Shown here one piece after another: positions 19,245 through 28,420 of a DNA stretch of 60,972 nt. The notes under the pieces were generated by a model, which saw only the letters and a program-made list of their open reading frames with translations, did not search any database and had not been told where the DNA came from. A program made the position numbers and the translations under genes. Positions within the stretch are counted from its first letter, which is position 1; the number at the start of each line of letters is the position of its first letter. Source of the stretch: Oceanospirillaceae bacterium (GTDB lineage: Bacteria; Pseudomonadota; Gammaproteobacteria; Pseudomonadales; Balneatricaceae); contig JABXIM010000110.1 of NCBI GenBank assembly GCA_013373085.1, positions 1-60,972 on the forward strand, in the 5' to 3' direction.

Positions 19245-20255
19245 TCAGTAAAGAAAGCACGCCACCTGATGATCCTCCGCCACCTGTATCAGCTGCGGGC
19301 TCTCGCGGCGGCACTGCGGCATCACATGGGGACAGCGGCCGGCGAAGCGGCAGCCCGGTGGCAGGTCTACGGCCGACGGGATTTCGCCCCGGATAAGCTG
19401 GGTATCCCGTGCCCGCTCCGAGACCGGGTCGGGCACGGGGTTGGCATCGATCAGCATCCGGGTATAGGGATGCCGGGGTGCGCCATAGACGTCGTCGGCC
19501 GGGCCGACTTCCATCAGCGCGCCGAGATACATCACCGCCATGCGGTCGGAGATAAACCGCACCATCGACAGGTCGTGGGCGATGAACAGCATTGTCAGGC
19601 CCAGTGCCTGTTGCAGCTCGCCGAGCAGGTTGACCATCTGCGCCTGGATCGACACGTCCAGCGCCGACAGTGGCTCGTCGCAAACCAGAAAGCGGGGGCG
19701 GGTAATCAGCGCCCGGGCGATGCCGATGCGCTGGCGCTGCCCGCCGGAAAATTCATGCGGATAGCGCGACAGCAGATCGGTCGCCAGCCCGACCCGCTCC
19801 AGCCAGGCGGCGACCTGGTCGCGGCGGTGGCGGGCCGAGCGCTCTCCAAGCAGACGCAACGGTTCGCCGACCAGCTGCTCGACGTGCATGCGTGGGTCGA
19901 GCGAGGCGTAGGGATCCTGAAAGATCAGCTGCATCTCGCGGGCGTAATGCCGGAAGTCCCGGGTGCGATAGCGCGCCGGCAACCGCTCGCCCCGGTACAG
20001 CACCTCGCCGGCGCTCTTGTCGAGCAGCCCGACCAGCAGCCGGCCGAAGGTCGACTTTCCCGATCCGCTCTCGCCGACCAGGCCCAGCACTTCGCATTCA
20101 CGTATTGTCAGGGAAATGGCGTCCACCGCGCGCAGCCGGCGGCGACGGTCGAGGGTGAAGGTTTTGCTCAGCTCCCGGGTTTCCAGCAGTGGGCTGTCCG
20201 GCTTGATGGCCCCAGCCCCCTGCGTGCCCGGTGGCCGTTCTATTGGGGCTGCCAC
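19245..20255 (-). CDS. Oligopeptide-type ABC transporter ATP-binding protein (OppF/DppF-like)
   Basis: 336-residue ATPase of an Opp/Dpp-type importer. Walker A is GESGSGKST, the signature FSGGQRQRIGIARAL, Walker B FLVCDEPLSALDVS and the switch His is in LFIAHDLSMV. The C-terminal oligo_HPY region has the cysteine pattern of the Fe-S-like motif (CRFAGRCPHVMPQC). It overlaps the upstream ATPase gene by 16 bp and is the last gene of the transporter. A 133 bp gap follows before the aldolase-like gene, so the two gene sets may form one transcript. Confidence 0.92.
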   Translation of the reverse strand: MAAPIERPPGTQGAGAIKPDSPLLETRELSKTFTLDRRRRLRAVDAISLTIRECEVLGLVGESGSGKSTFGRLLVGLLDKSAGEVLYRGERLPARYRTRDFRHYAREMQLIFQDPYASLDPRMHVEQLVGEPLRLLGERSARHRRDQVAAWLERVGLATDLLSRYPHEFSGGQRQRIGIARALITRPRFLVCDEPLSALDVSIQAQMVNLLGELQQALGLTMLFIAHDLSMVRFISDRMAVMYLGALMEVGPADDVYGAPRHPYTRMLIDANPVPDPVSERARDTQLIRGEIPSAVDLPPGCRFAGRCPHVMPQCRRESPQLIQVAEDHQVACFLY

Positions 20256-21265
20256 AGGCCATCCTCCTGTTTCGGCGCCTCAGGGTGCTGCAGCCAGCAG
20301 CGGGCGAGGTGGGCGCTTTCCCCGGCCACGCCGACCACGAAACCGCCGGGATCGTGGTCCCGGCACAGCCGCATCGCATGGGGGCAGCGCGGGCAATAGC
20401 TGCAGCCCGGTGGCGGCTGGTGCAAATCCGGCGGGCTGCCGGGAATCGGCTGCAGCGCCTGCTGCCTGTGGCTTTCATCCTGGGGCAATGACGCCCGCAG
20501 GCCCAGCGTGTAAGGATGGGCCGGGCGGTAGAAGATATCGTCGACAGACCCCGTCTCGGCGATCTGGCCGGCGTACATCACCGCCACCCGGTCAGCCATC
20601 TGTGCGACGATACCGAGATCGTGGGTGATCAGGATCAGCGCCATGCGCCGGCTGCGCTGAAGCTCCCGGATCAGCGTCAGTATCTGTGCCTGGATGGTCA
20701 CGTCCAGCGCCGTGGTCGGCTCGTCGGCAATCAGCAGGTCCGGCTCGCAGGCGAGGCTCATGGCGATCATCACCCGCTGCAGCATGCCGCCGGAAAAGGC
20801 GAACGGGTAATCGCCGGCGCGCTGAGCCGCATCCGGCAGCCGGGTCATCTGCAGCAGCTCCACCGCGCGGGCCCGGGAGGCCCGCCGATCCAGGCCACGA
20901 TGCACGCGCAGGGTTTCGGCGATCTGATCGCCGACCTTCATGGTCGGATTGAGCGCGGTCATCGGGTCCTGAAAGATCATGCCGATGCGGTTTCCGCGTA
21001 CGCGATTGGCTTCCTTTTCCGGTAGCCCGAGAATGCTGTCTCCGTGCAGTCGCACGGTGCCGGACGTGACGCGACCCTGACCGGCGGGCAGCAGCCCGAG
21101 GATGGCCTGGGCGGTCGCCGACTTGCCGCAGCCGGACTCGCCGACGATCGCAAGTGTCTCGCCGCTGGCGACCGAGAAGCTCACCCCCCGTACCGCCCGC
21201 ACCCGGCCGCCGCGGCTGTCGAAAGCCACCGCCAGGTTCTCGACGTCCAGCACCGGTGTCGTCAT
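20240..21265 (-). CDS. Oligopeptide-type ABC transporter ATP-binding protein (OppD/DppD-like)
   Basis: 341-residue ATPase. The ATG at 21265 is chosen because it overlaps the permease stop by 4 bp (ATGA) and begins [15 protein letters not shown]. The same frame is open much further upstream (to 22375), but that part is arginine/proline-rich antisense-frame noise over the permease. Walker A is [10 protein letters not shown], the signature [12 protein letters not shown], Walker [15 protein letters not shown], with a C-terminal oligo_HPY region including [11 protein letters not shown]. It pairs with the OppF-like subunit to energise the OppB/OppC channel. Confidence 0.92.
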   Translation of the reverse strand: MTTPVLDVENLAVAFDSRGGRVRAVRGVSFSVASGETLAIVGESGCGKSATAQAILGLLPAGQGRVTSGTVRLHGDSILGLPEKEANRVRGNRIGMIFQDPMTALNPTMKVGDQIAETLRVHRGLDRRASRARAVELLQMTRLPDAAQRAGDYPFAFSGGMLQRVMIAMSLACEPDLLIADEPTTALDVTIQAQILTLIRELQRSRRMALILITHDLGIVAQMADRVAVMYAGQIAETGSVDDIFYRPAHPYTLGLRASLPQDESHRQQALQPIPGSPPDLHQPPPGCSYCPRCPHAMRLCRDHDPGGFVVGVAGESAHLARCWLQHPEAPKQEDGLWQPQ

Positions 21266-22665
21266 GTTCCCTCCGTTAGCCGCACATCGAGCGCATCGCG
21301 CAGTCCGTCGCCGAGCAGATTGAACGCCAGCACGGTGGTGCTGATCAGGCATGCCGGGAAGAACAGCTCGTGCGGGTGGGTCAGCATGGTATTCATGCCC
21401 TCGTTGCAGAGCGATCCCCAGGACGGCGTCGGCGGCACCACGCCCATGCCGATGAAAGAAAGGAACGCTTCGATGAAGATCGCGCTGGGGATGGCGAAGG
21501 TGAGGTCTACCAGGATCACGCCGAGGATATTGGGCAGCATGTGGCTGCGGATCAGGTACGGCGCTCCGGCACCCTGCAGCCGCGCCGCCTGTACGTAGGG
21601 TTCGTGGCGCAGCTGCAGCACCTGCCCCCGCACCAGTCGCGCGGAGCTGGGCCAGCTCAGCAGCACCAGCGCGACCAGCATCGGCAGCACGCCACTTTCG
21701 CCGGGACCGATGCCGAAAGCGATCTTGAACAGAATCATGAACAGCAGAAACGGCAGCGCGATGACGAAGTCGACGACGCGCATCATGGCGCGGTCGATAC
21801 GCCCGCCCATATAGCCGGCAAGGCCGCCGTAGAGGGTGCCCAGCAGCACGAACAGCAGCGGCGCGGCGAGGCCGATGAACAGCGAGACCCGGGCGCCGTG
21901 AATCAGCCGTGCCAGCAGATCCCGGCCCAGGTAGTCGGTGCCCAGCGGATGGGCTTCGAGGCGCACGCGGTCGCCGATAGCGGCATCGGGTCCGACCAGG
22001 CCGCGGGATCGGGCGTCGGCCAGCGTGATGCCCTGTGCCACTGCTACCTCGACAACGGCGAACGCCGCGCTTTCGTCGAAGCCGTCGCTGGTGACCACCG
22101 AATAGTAGTAGCTGCGGTCTTCGAGCTGCAGCCGGTCCTCGTAGCCGACCTCGTTGCCGCTCCAGGTCTCCCCCAGCGGCAGGCCAAGGTCGGCGCGATC
22201 GGCCGGTGGCCGTTCGCTGCGGTAGATGGCGTAGCCCGCGGCGCCGGCGACCGGTTCCCAGCGCAGCCGTACCGAGCGGGTGGTGGCTGGCTCCAGGATG
22301 GTCAGACCGGTTGGCGCCGGCAGCGCTGTGGCGTCGGGCAGGGCCGGGGGTGGTTCGGCGGTGCTGCCGTGCCATGGCCTGTCGTCCGCGACCAGCAGCG
22401 CCACCTTGCCCAGTGTCGGCGGCCGGGAGATCTGTTCCAGGTCCTGGCGCGCCGGGTCGACGGGCCAGAACCAGGGACCGGCGAGGGTGAACAGCAACAG
22501 CGCCAGAATCAGGCCGAGCGAGATCAGTGCACTGCGGTTGCGCCTGAACCGCTGCCAGGTCGCCTGGACGCGGGACAGCGGTGGCCGGCAGACTGTTTGG
22601 GCCTGCGGCGCGGCGTCGAGCGGATCGAAGTCACCGGGACGGGGAGCGTAGTGGCTTTCAGTCAT
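21262..22665 (-). CDS. OppC-like ABC permease with a periplasmic fibronectin-III-like insert
   Basis: 467 residues compared with about 300 for ordinary OppC. The N-terminal TM helix (SALISLGLILALLLFTLAG) is followed by an extra region of about 110-130 residues. That region contains a fibronectin type III-like module: PAPTGLTILEPATTRSVRLRW, EPVAGAAGYAIYRSE and YYYSVVTSDGFDESA are its A/B, C and F strands. The normal permease resumes at HPLGTDYLGRDLLARL, with the EAA loop at YVQAARLQGAGAPYL. The insert would face the periplasm between TM1 and TM2 and could contact the binding protein, a polymer or the cell wall. Overlaps are 8 bp with oppB and 4 bp with oppD. Domain assignment is from pattern only. 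Confidence 0.85.
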   Translation of the reverse strand: MTESHYAPRPGDFDPLDAAPQAQTVCRPPLSRVQATWQRFRRNRSALISLGLILALLLFTLAGPWFWPVDPARQDLEQISRPPTLGKVALLVADDRPWHGSTAEPPPALPDATALPAPTGLTILEPATTRSVRLRWEPVAGAAGYAIYRSERPPADRADLGLPLGETWSGNEVGYEDRLQLEDRSYYYSVVTSDGFDESAAFAVVEVAVAQGITLADARSRGLVGPDAAIGDRVRLEAHPLGTDYLGRDLLARLIHGARVSLFIGLAAPLLFVLLGTLYGGLAGYMGGRIDRAMMRVVDFVIALPFLLFMILFKIAFGIGPGESGVLPMLVALVLLSWPSSARLVRGQVLQLRHEPYVQAARLQGAGAPYLIRSHMLPNILGVILVDLTFAIPSAIFIEAFLSFIGMGVVPPTPSWGSLCNEGMNTMLTHPHELFFPACLISTTVLAFNLLGDGLRDALDVRLTEGT

Positions 22666-23599
22666 GGCCCCGTTCCCGGATCCTCGGATCGACGATACCG
22701 TAGAGGATATCCACCAGTATGACCATCAGCACCAGGAAAGCGCCGTAGAACACGGTGGTGCCCATGATCACGGTGTAGTCGAGTTGCTGCACTGCCTGCA
22801 CGAAATAGCGCCCGAGCCCGGGTATCGCGAATACCAGTTCCACCACGAAGCCGCCGGTGGTGATGGCGGCGATGGCCGGACCCAGCACGGTAATGACCGG
22901 CAGAATGGCGTTGCGCAGCTGGTGGCGGAAGAAGATGCGCAGTGGTGACAGGCCCTTGGCCCGGGCGGTGCGGATATAGTCGGCGCTGATCACCTCCAGC
23001 ATCGACGAGCGCATCAGCCGGGTCAGGAAGGCCAGCAGCCCGAGGCCCAGCACCAGAGCCGGCATCACCAGGTGCGCCGGGGTGCCCCATCCGGCGACCG
23101 GCAGCAGGGTAAAACCGAGCCAGCGGTTGACGTTGACCAGCAGCAGTTGCGCCAGTGCGGCGAAGACGAATCCGGGAACCGAGATGCCCAGCACGACCAG
23201 CAGCATGATCAGGCGGTCCGGCAGCCGGTTGCGGTAGAGGGCCGCCAGCGCGCCCCAGAGAATGCCGCCGGCCGCCGCGATCAGGATGGCGGCGACGCCA
23301 AGCAGTGCGGACACCGGGAAGTGCGCGCGGATGATGTCGTTGACGCGCCGGTTCTGCTGCGTGAAGGAGATACCGAAATCCCCTTGCAGCATATTGCCCA
23401 TGTACAGCAAGTACTGTTGCGGCAGTGGCTGGTCCAGGCCGTAGCGGGCCTCGAGGTTGCGGCGGATCTCCGGCGGCACGGCCTTGTCGTTGAGCAGGGG
23501 GTCGCCGGGCACCGCATGCATCGCCAGAAAGGTCGCGGTGGCGATAAACCAGACCGTGACCAGTCCCGAGACCAGCCGTTGCAGCATGAACTTCAGCAT
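22658..23599 (-). CDS. Oligopeptide-type ABC permease (OppB/DppB-like)
   Basis: 313-residue inner-membrane permease with six predicted helices. The N-terminus MLKFMLQRLVSGLVTVWFIATATF is characteristic of OppB, followed by HAVPGDPL, and the EAA loop is YIRTARAKGLSPLRIFFRH. The C-terminus VDILYGIVDPRIRER is the usual end. The start at 23599 lies 4 bp from the binding-protein stop, so translation is coupled. Confidence 0.93.
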   Translation of the reverse strand: MLKFMLQRLVSGLVTVWFIATATFLAMHAVPGDPLLNDKAVPPEIRRNLEARYGLDQPLPQQYLLYMGNMLQGDFGISFTQQNRRVNDIIRAHFPVSALLGVAAILIAAAGGILWGALAALYRNRLPDRLIMLLVVLGISVPGFVFAALAQLLLVNVNRWLGFTLLPVAGWGTPAHLVMPALVLGLGLLAFLTRLMRSSMLEVISADYIRTARAKGLSPLRIFFRHQLRNAILPVITVLGPAIAAITTGGFVVELVFAIPGLGRYFVQAVQQLDYTVIMGTTVFYGAFLVLMVILVDILYGIVDPRIRERGHD

Positions 23600-23603
23600 G
23601 GCA

Positions 23604-25232
23604 TCACGGTTGTATTACCCGTGCGCCGGAAAAATCCGGGTCGGTGCCGATCACCCGCCGCACCAGGCCTTCGAGCCGGGGGTGCTGCACGTAGACCAGC
23701 CCGCGTTCGTACTGCGCCAGAATCACCACGTCCTCGATGATGATCGTCTGCAGCCGCGCCATCGCGTCCATGCGTTGGCGTGGGTCGCTCGAAGTCTGGG
23801 CCACCCGCACCCAGCGGTCGTACTCGGGATTGTTGTAGCGGCCGCGGTTGTTCTCGTTCCAGGAGGCGAACAGGTCGCCGAAGGTGATGGGATCGTCGAA
23901 GTCGGGTCCCCAGCCGGCGGCGACGATATCGAAATCACCGGCGGTCATCTTCGCCAGCCGCTGCTTGAAGGTCTGGCGGTCGATGCGCAGATCGAGTCCC
24001 AGCCGGGTCTTGAACAGGCTCTGCAGGTATTCGGCCTGCTTGGCCGCGCCCGGGCTGTTATCGGTCAACAGCACCAGCGGCGGCAGGGCCTCTACGCCCA
24101 GCTCCTGTTTCGCCTGCGCCAGGTAGCGCTGTGCCTGCTCGGGATCCGGCTGCACGACCGGCGCCGGATACTCCTGGCGAAAGCGGCGCTCGACGCCCCC
24201 GAGCCAGAGCGGGAACAGCGAGCGGCCGGGCCGGTAGCCCGGCAGCGCGATCACCTTGTTGACCAGTTCGGCGGGGTCGTAGATCGCCTGGATCGCCTGG
24301 CGCAGGGCCTTGTTGGCGGTGGCGTGTCCCGGACGGTGATTGAACTCGAGATAAAACACGCTGCCGTCGGAAAACTTGCGGATCGGATAGCGTTGCTTGA
24401 GCGCGTCCTGCAATGTTTCGCTGTCGAGGCCGGCCAGCACGATCTTGTCGTCCTTGAACAGGTTGAACAGCGACCGCGTCTCCGAGGTTATGTAGGGCAC
24501 CTCGATCCGGTTCAGCCGGATGCGGTCGCGATCCCAGTAGTGCTCGTTCTTCTCCAGCCGCAGCGAGGCGCCGTGGACCCAGGCGCTCAGCTTGAAGGGG
24601 CCGTTGAACAGCAGGTCATCGGCATCGGCGGCATAACGCGCGCCGCGACTGCGGTAAAAGTCTTCCCGCACCGGGAAAAAACTCGGGAAGGCCGTCAGGC
24701 CGAGGAAATAGGGCGTCGGCTTTTCGAACCGGACTTCGAGGGTATGATCGTCCAGCGCCTGTACCCCGAGGGATTCGACGGCCTGGTCGCCGCGGTTGAT
24801 CGCCTCGGCATTTTTCAGCGGGTAGAGAATGGAGGCGTACTCCGAGCCGGTGGCGGGGTCGACGGTGTTGCGCCAGGCAAAGACGAAGTCATGGGCGGTA
24901 ACGGGCTTGCCGTCGCTCCAGCGCGCCTCCTGTCGCAGCCAGAAAGTCGCGCCCTCGGCCCCAAGCTCCCAATGCTCGGCAACGGCCGGCGCCAGCCTGT
25001 TGTCGGCGTCGTAGCGCAGCAGCCCCTCCTGAATATGACCCAGCACGAAACCGCTGATCTGATCGGTCGCCAGCATGCTGTTCAGCTGGGGTGGCTCCTG
25101 GGTCAGTGCGATGCTGATCACCTGGTTCCGATAGTCCACCGCGTCGGCCAGCACCGGCAAAGCAGGGACCAGCAGACAGACCAGCGAAAGGGAGAGGTTT
25201 TGAAACAATTTCGATAGCGGAGCGGCCAGCAA
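23604..25232 (-). CDS. Oligopeptide-type ABC transporter substrate-binding protein (SBP_bac_5)
   Basis: 542-residue periplasmic binding protein, first gene of the transporter. The TTG start at 25232 has a perfect AGGAGG 6-7 bases upstream. A signal peptide (LSLVCLLVPALPVLADA) is followed by the family 5 pattern: ALTQEPPQLNSMLATDQ, LVGHI-like HIQEGLLRYDADNRLAPAVAEHW, and WSDGKPVTAHDFVFAWR. The family binds peptides but also sugars, nickel chelates and opines. With sugar-acid enzymes next door, the ligand could be a glycan or sugar conjugate instead of a peptide; this is inference. Confidence 0.92.
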   Translation of the reverse strand: MLAAPLSKLFQNLSLSLVCLLVPALPVLADAVDYRNQVISIALTQEPPQLNSMLATDQISGFVLGHIQEGLLRYDADNRLAPAVAEHWELGAEGATFWLRQEARWSDGKPVTAHDFVFAWRNTVDPATGSEYASILYPLKNAEAINRGDQAVESLGVQALDDHTLEVRFEKPTPYFLGLTAFPSFFPVREDFYRSRGARYAADADDLLFNGPFKLSAWVHGASLRLEKNEHYWDRDRIRLNRIEVPYITSETRSLFNLFKDDKIVLAGLDSETLQDALKQRYPIRKFSDGSVFYLEFNHRPGHATANKALRQAIQAIYDPAELVNKVIALPGYRPGRSLFPLWLGGVERRFRQEYPAPVVQPDPEQAQRYLAQAKQELGVEALPPLVLLTDNSPGAAKQAEYLQSLFKTRLGLDLRIDRQTFKQRLAKMTAGDFDIVAAGWGPDFDDPITFGDLFASWNENNRGRYNNPEYDRWVRVAQTSSDPRQRMDAMARLQTIIIEDVVILAQYERGLVYVQHPRLEGLVRRVIGTDPDFSGARVIQP

Positions 25233-25505
25233 GTGTCACCTCCTGTTGTCGCGTTCAGGGAAACTATAGGCAAGGACGGAACGCGGTGCCGGGGTACTGG
25301 GTGGCAGGTGAGGGCGATCGGGTGACAAGAGCGGGCGGATTCCATCTAATCGACGCAATCCGGGTGAACCTGATCGGCCCGCCGTTGTATGGCGCTATCA
25401 GCAGCTTCCTGTCCCCGGAACTCCGCCAGCTGAAAATCCGAGTGGCCTGCACGGTACAAACCGCGTCTGGAGAACCCCGTCAGGGCGATCACCGCTGCCC
25501 CCTGT

Positions 25506-26507
25506 TTACCGGCTTGCCTTAGACTTGCGCCAGGCGCGCGGTGAGAGGCCGCTCCAGGCCTTGAAGTGCCGGCTGAAGACGGCAACGTCGGAATAGCCGA
25601 GCTGCAGGGCCAACTCGGTCACACTGACATCGGGCTCGGATAGCCGCTGGCGGGCCAGGTTCAGGCGCGTTTCACGCAGGATGTCGCGGTAGGCGCTGCC
25701 CCGGTCCCGCAGCTGCGCCTGCAGGGTGCGGGGACGCAGGTTCAGGGTGGCCGCGACCTCATCGAGTGAAATCTCACCGGTGGGCAACATGCGCCCGATG
25801 ACGTCTGCCACCTGGTCTTCGAGCTGCTCCGGGTACAGCGTCTGTAATCGGAACAGATAGTCTTCCAGATGCTGGTTGAGAGCCTCGTCATCCCGGTGGT
25901 TGGCGCGCGCCAGTGCTTGCGCGGGTATGCTGACGCCGTCGAAGGACTGCCCGAAACGCAGCTGGCGAAAGCGTGTCGCGCCCTGCGTCGACATGCCCTG
26001 CGGTGCGGCTTGCCGCAGGTTGAGCGGCAGCGCAAACGGATCCGTATCGAGCAGCATGGCAGCGAACCGGGCCAGTTGGCAGACGCTTATCTGCAGTAAC
26101 TGCTCCAGCCCCTGAGGCCTGCCGATGCCGATCGTCACCTCGAGCCTTGCAGTATCGGCCTGAATCACCCTGGACAGGCGCACCCCTGAGGCATGCAGGT
26201 AGAGGTAGCGATCGGCTATCGTCAGGGCCTCGCCAACGGTGGTGGCGCGTGCGCTGATCAGCGGCAGGCCCCCCAGCACGGCAAGTCGCTGGCGCTGGCC
26301 CAGCAGCAACCCGAACAAGGGCTCTTGGCAGGCCTCGCTGCACAGGTGCATCAGCTCCGCCAGCTTGGGGTAGGCAATGTACTGGTCGGGATCGCGAAAC
26401 TGTGCCTGGCTGAGGCCGATACTCTCCATCAGCGCGATGGGGTTCTCGCCCAGTTCTCTGACCAGTTGCTCCAGGCCCTCAACCCCTGCCACGCGAGCTC
26501 GAAACAT
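25506..26507 (-). CDS. AraC-family transcriptional regulator with N-terminal arabinose-binding-type domain
   Basis: 333 residues from the ATG at 26507, which follows GGGGGGAG; an in-frame start at 26549 is less likely. The N-terminal 190 residues match the Arabinose_bd domain of OruR/ArgR-type regulators (LGENPIALMESIGLSQAQF, YPKLAELMHLC, LLLGQRQRLAVLG). The C-terminal 100 residues hold two helix-turn-helix units (ISLDEVAATLNLRPRTLQAQ and VTELALQLGYSDVAVFSRHF) ending in FKAWSGLSPRAWR. It lies between the opp cluster and the divergent SDR gene, with a tandem direct repeat in the shared promoter region, so it likely controls one or both. Confidence 0.9.
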   Translation of the reverse strand: MFRARVAGVEGLEQLVRELGENPIALMESIGLSQAQFRDPDQYIAYPKLAELMHLCSEACQEPLFGLLLGQRQRLAVLGGLPLISARATTVGEALTIADRYLYLHASGVRLSRVIQADTARLEVTIGIGRPQGLEQLLQISVCQLARFAAMLLDTDPFALPLNLRQAAPQGMSTQGATRFRQLRFGQSFDGVSIPAQALARANHRDDEALNQHLEDYLFRLQTLYPEQLEDQVADVIGRMLPTGEISLDEVAATLNLRPRTLQAQLRDRGSAYRDILRETRLNLARQRLSEPDVSVTELALQLGYSDVAVFSRHFKAWSGLSPRAWRKSKASR

Positions 26508-26554
26508 GAGTCTCCCCCCGACTTCATACCTGTTCTCGCTGCGTAACATATCAG

Positions 26555-26596
26555 GTTTGCTGTCGAAAAGATCAAGTTTGCTGTCGAAAAGATCAA
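26555..26596. promoter_or_regulatory. Tandem 21-bp direct repeat in the AraC/SDR divergent promoter region
   Basis: A 21-bp unit containing TGCTGTCGAAAAGATCAA occurs twice in direct, perfect tandem (26555-26575 and 26576-26596). AraC-type proteins usually bind direct repeats about two helical turns apart, and a 21-bp period matches this. It lies 48 bp upstream of the regulator start and 72 bp upstream of the SDR start, a plausible operator for both. Confidence 0.65.
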
Positions 26597-26667
26597 GTTC
26601 TCACCGGGTAGCCCGCTTAGACTGGATTTCAGTGACCCACACCGCTGAGGCGGCACAATAAGAGAAC

Positions 26668-27450
26668 ATGAGCATGAAATTACACGGTAAAGTCGCGCTA
26701 CTGACCGGCGCCTGTGGCGGAATCGGCCAGGCAATCGCCCGCAATCTGGTGGCTCAGGGCGCACGAGTGCTGGCCACCGATCTCTCGCAACACGGCCTTG
26801 CCGCACTACAGCGGGAACTGGGCGACGAACTCGCCACCATGGTGCTGGATGTCACCGATTACGACGCGGTGGCCAGCGCAATGGACCGCGCTGTGGAGAC
26901 CTTCGGCCAGCTGGACATCGTGCTGAACAACGCCGGTATCGGTGCCGGAAAACCTTTGCTGGAGCACGACCCGGCGGTGGATTTCGACCCTGTTACCGCG
27001 GTCAACCAGCACGGGGTTTACTACGGTATTCTCGCCGCGGGCAGGAAGTTCACTGAGCTCGATCGGCCCGGGGTGATCATCAACACCTCCTCGGTCTACG
27101 GCACCATGGCCTCGGAACTCAGCTTCAGTTACAACGTCAGCAAGGCTGCCGTGGACATGATGACCAAGTGTGCGGCGCTGGATTTCGCGCCTCAGAATAT
27201 CCGCGTCTGCGCCGTGGCGCCGGGGCGGGTCAATACGCCGATCCTCGAGCACTACAAGGCGCTCGGCCTGCTGGAGCACATCACCCGCGAACAGATGCGC
27301 GAACGCGTGATCGAACCCGAGGATATCGCTCAGGTTGTGGCCTTCCTGGCCAGCGACGAAGCCAGCTGCATCAACGGCACCACTGTCGAGGCGGGCGATG
27401 GCTTCTGTGGCTTCAAATATCCCCTTACCCGGCGTTTTGCCGGCGAGTAA
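26668..27450 (+). CDS. Short-chain dehydrogenase/reductase
   Basis: 260 residues. Classical SDR motifs: TGACGGIGQA near residue 14, NNAG, catalytic NTSSVYGTMASELSFSYNVSK, and a C-terminal INGTTVEAGDGFCG. The Asp after beta-2 (ATDLSQ) favours NAD(H). It starts the plus-strand cluster divergent from the AraC regulator and is followed 129 bp later by a second SDR. The substrate is unknown; paired SDRs with DUF3237 suggest stepwise oxidation or reduction of an aromatic, terpenoid or alicyclic compound. Confidence 0.85.
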   Translation: MSMKLHGKVALLTGACGGIGQAIARNLVAQGARVLATDLSQHGLAALQRELGDELATMVLDVTDYDAVASAMDRAVETFGQLDIVLNNAGIGAGKPLLEHDPAVDFDPVTAVNQHGVYYGILAAGRKFTELDRPGVIINTSSVYGTMASELSFSYNVSKAAVDMMTKCAALDFAPQNIRVCAVAPGRVNTPILEHYKALGLLEHITREQMRERVIEPEDIAQVVAFLASDEASCINGTTVEAGDGFCGFKYPLTRRFAGE

Positions 27451-27579
27451 GCGGCTCCACAGATAGCATTTCGCGCGACATCTTCCCCGGCGGCAACGCA
27501 AATTACAGCAGCGACTGAAAACTGCCGTCCGAACAAACCTTACTGAGAGTGGGCCGGTTGCCGGCCCCTGGGAACCTTT

Positions 27580-28353
27580 ATGTCTACACAACGCGTTGCC
27601 CTGGTCACCGGGGCCGGTATGGGTATTGGCAAAGCCATTGCCGAACGTCTGGCAAGCGACGGATTTGCCATCGCGGTGAACGATGTCAACGAGTCAGTGG
27701 CGAAGGCCACGGCAAGTGCGCTGGAAGAATCGGGTACGCCGGCCATGGCCGTACCGGCGGATGTCGGCAATCGGGAGCAGGTCTTTGCGATAGTCGGAGC
27801 TGTGGTCGAGAAGTTCGGCCGGCTGGACGTCATGGTCAACAATGCCGGTATCGTCCAGGTCGACCCGATCCTCAGCATCACCGAGGCCGACTTCGACAAA
27901 CTGTTCGCCATCAACGTCAAGGGCACGCTGTGGTGCGCCCAGGCTGCCGCGCAGCAGATGATGACCCAGGGCGGGGGCAAGATCATCAATGCGGGCAGTG
28001 TTGCCAGTTTCCTGGGCAACCCGCTGCTCGGTACCTACGGCGCGTCGAAGTTCTGCGTTCGCGGACTCACCCATGTCATGGCCCGGGAGTTCGCCGACCA
28101 CGGCATCACGGTCAACGCCTACTGCCCGGGGATTGTCGATACCGGAATGTGGGAAACCATCGACGGCCGCGCCAGCGAGGTGATGGGTACCCCCCGTGGC
28201 ACCCTGCTTGAGAAGGCCCGGGACATGATTACCCTCAAGCGCCTGGAACAGCCGGAAGATGTGGCGAAACTGGTCTCCTTCCTGGCTTCATCCGATGCCG
28301 ACTACATCACCGGCCAGTGCATGATGGTCGATGGCGGGATCGTAATGAACTGA
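27580..28353 (+). CDS. Short-chain dehydrogenase/reductase, acetoin/diacetyl reductase-like
   Basis: 257 residues. TGAGMGIGKAIAERL, VNDVNE (acidic, NAD-type), VNNAGI, AGSVASFLGNPLLGTYGASK and PGIVDTGMWETID all match the acetoin reductase/sorbitol dehydrogenase branch of SDRs, and the C-terminus DYITGQCMMVDGGIVMN is complete. The gap to the previous SDR is 129 bp and to the DUF3237 gene 67 bp, so an operon is probable. The physiological substrate may differ from acetoin given the neighbours. Confidence 0.85.
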   Translation: MSTQRVALVTGAGMGIGKAIAERLASDGFAIAVNDVNESVAKATASALEESGTPAMAVPADVGNREQVFAIVGAVVEKFGRLDVMVNNAGIVQVDPILSITEADFDKLFAINVKGTLWCAQAAAQQMMTQGGGKIINAGSVASFLGNPLLGTYGASKFCVRGLTHVMAREFADHGITVNAYCPGIVDTGMWETIDGRASEVMGTPRGTLLEKARDMITLKRLEQPEDVAKLVSFLASSDADYITGQCMMVDGGIVMN

Positions 28354-28420
28354 TGTGTCCCGGGGCACGCGGTTCAGGATTAACTGCACCAGATTGAATA
28401 CACGAGATAGAGACACGACA

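Noticed and set aside
21266-22375. N-terminal extension of the OppD-like frame
   Set aside because: It overlaps the permease in another frame; the ATG at 21265 has the coupled ATGA overlap and the family N-terminus.
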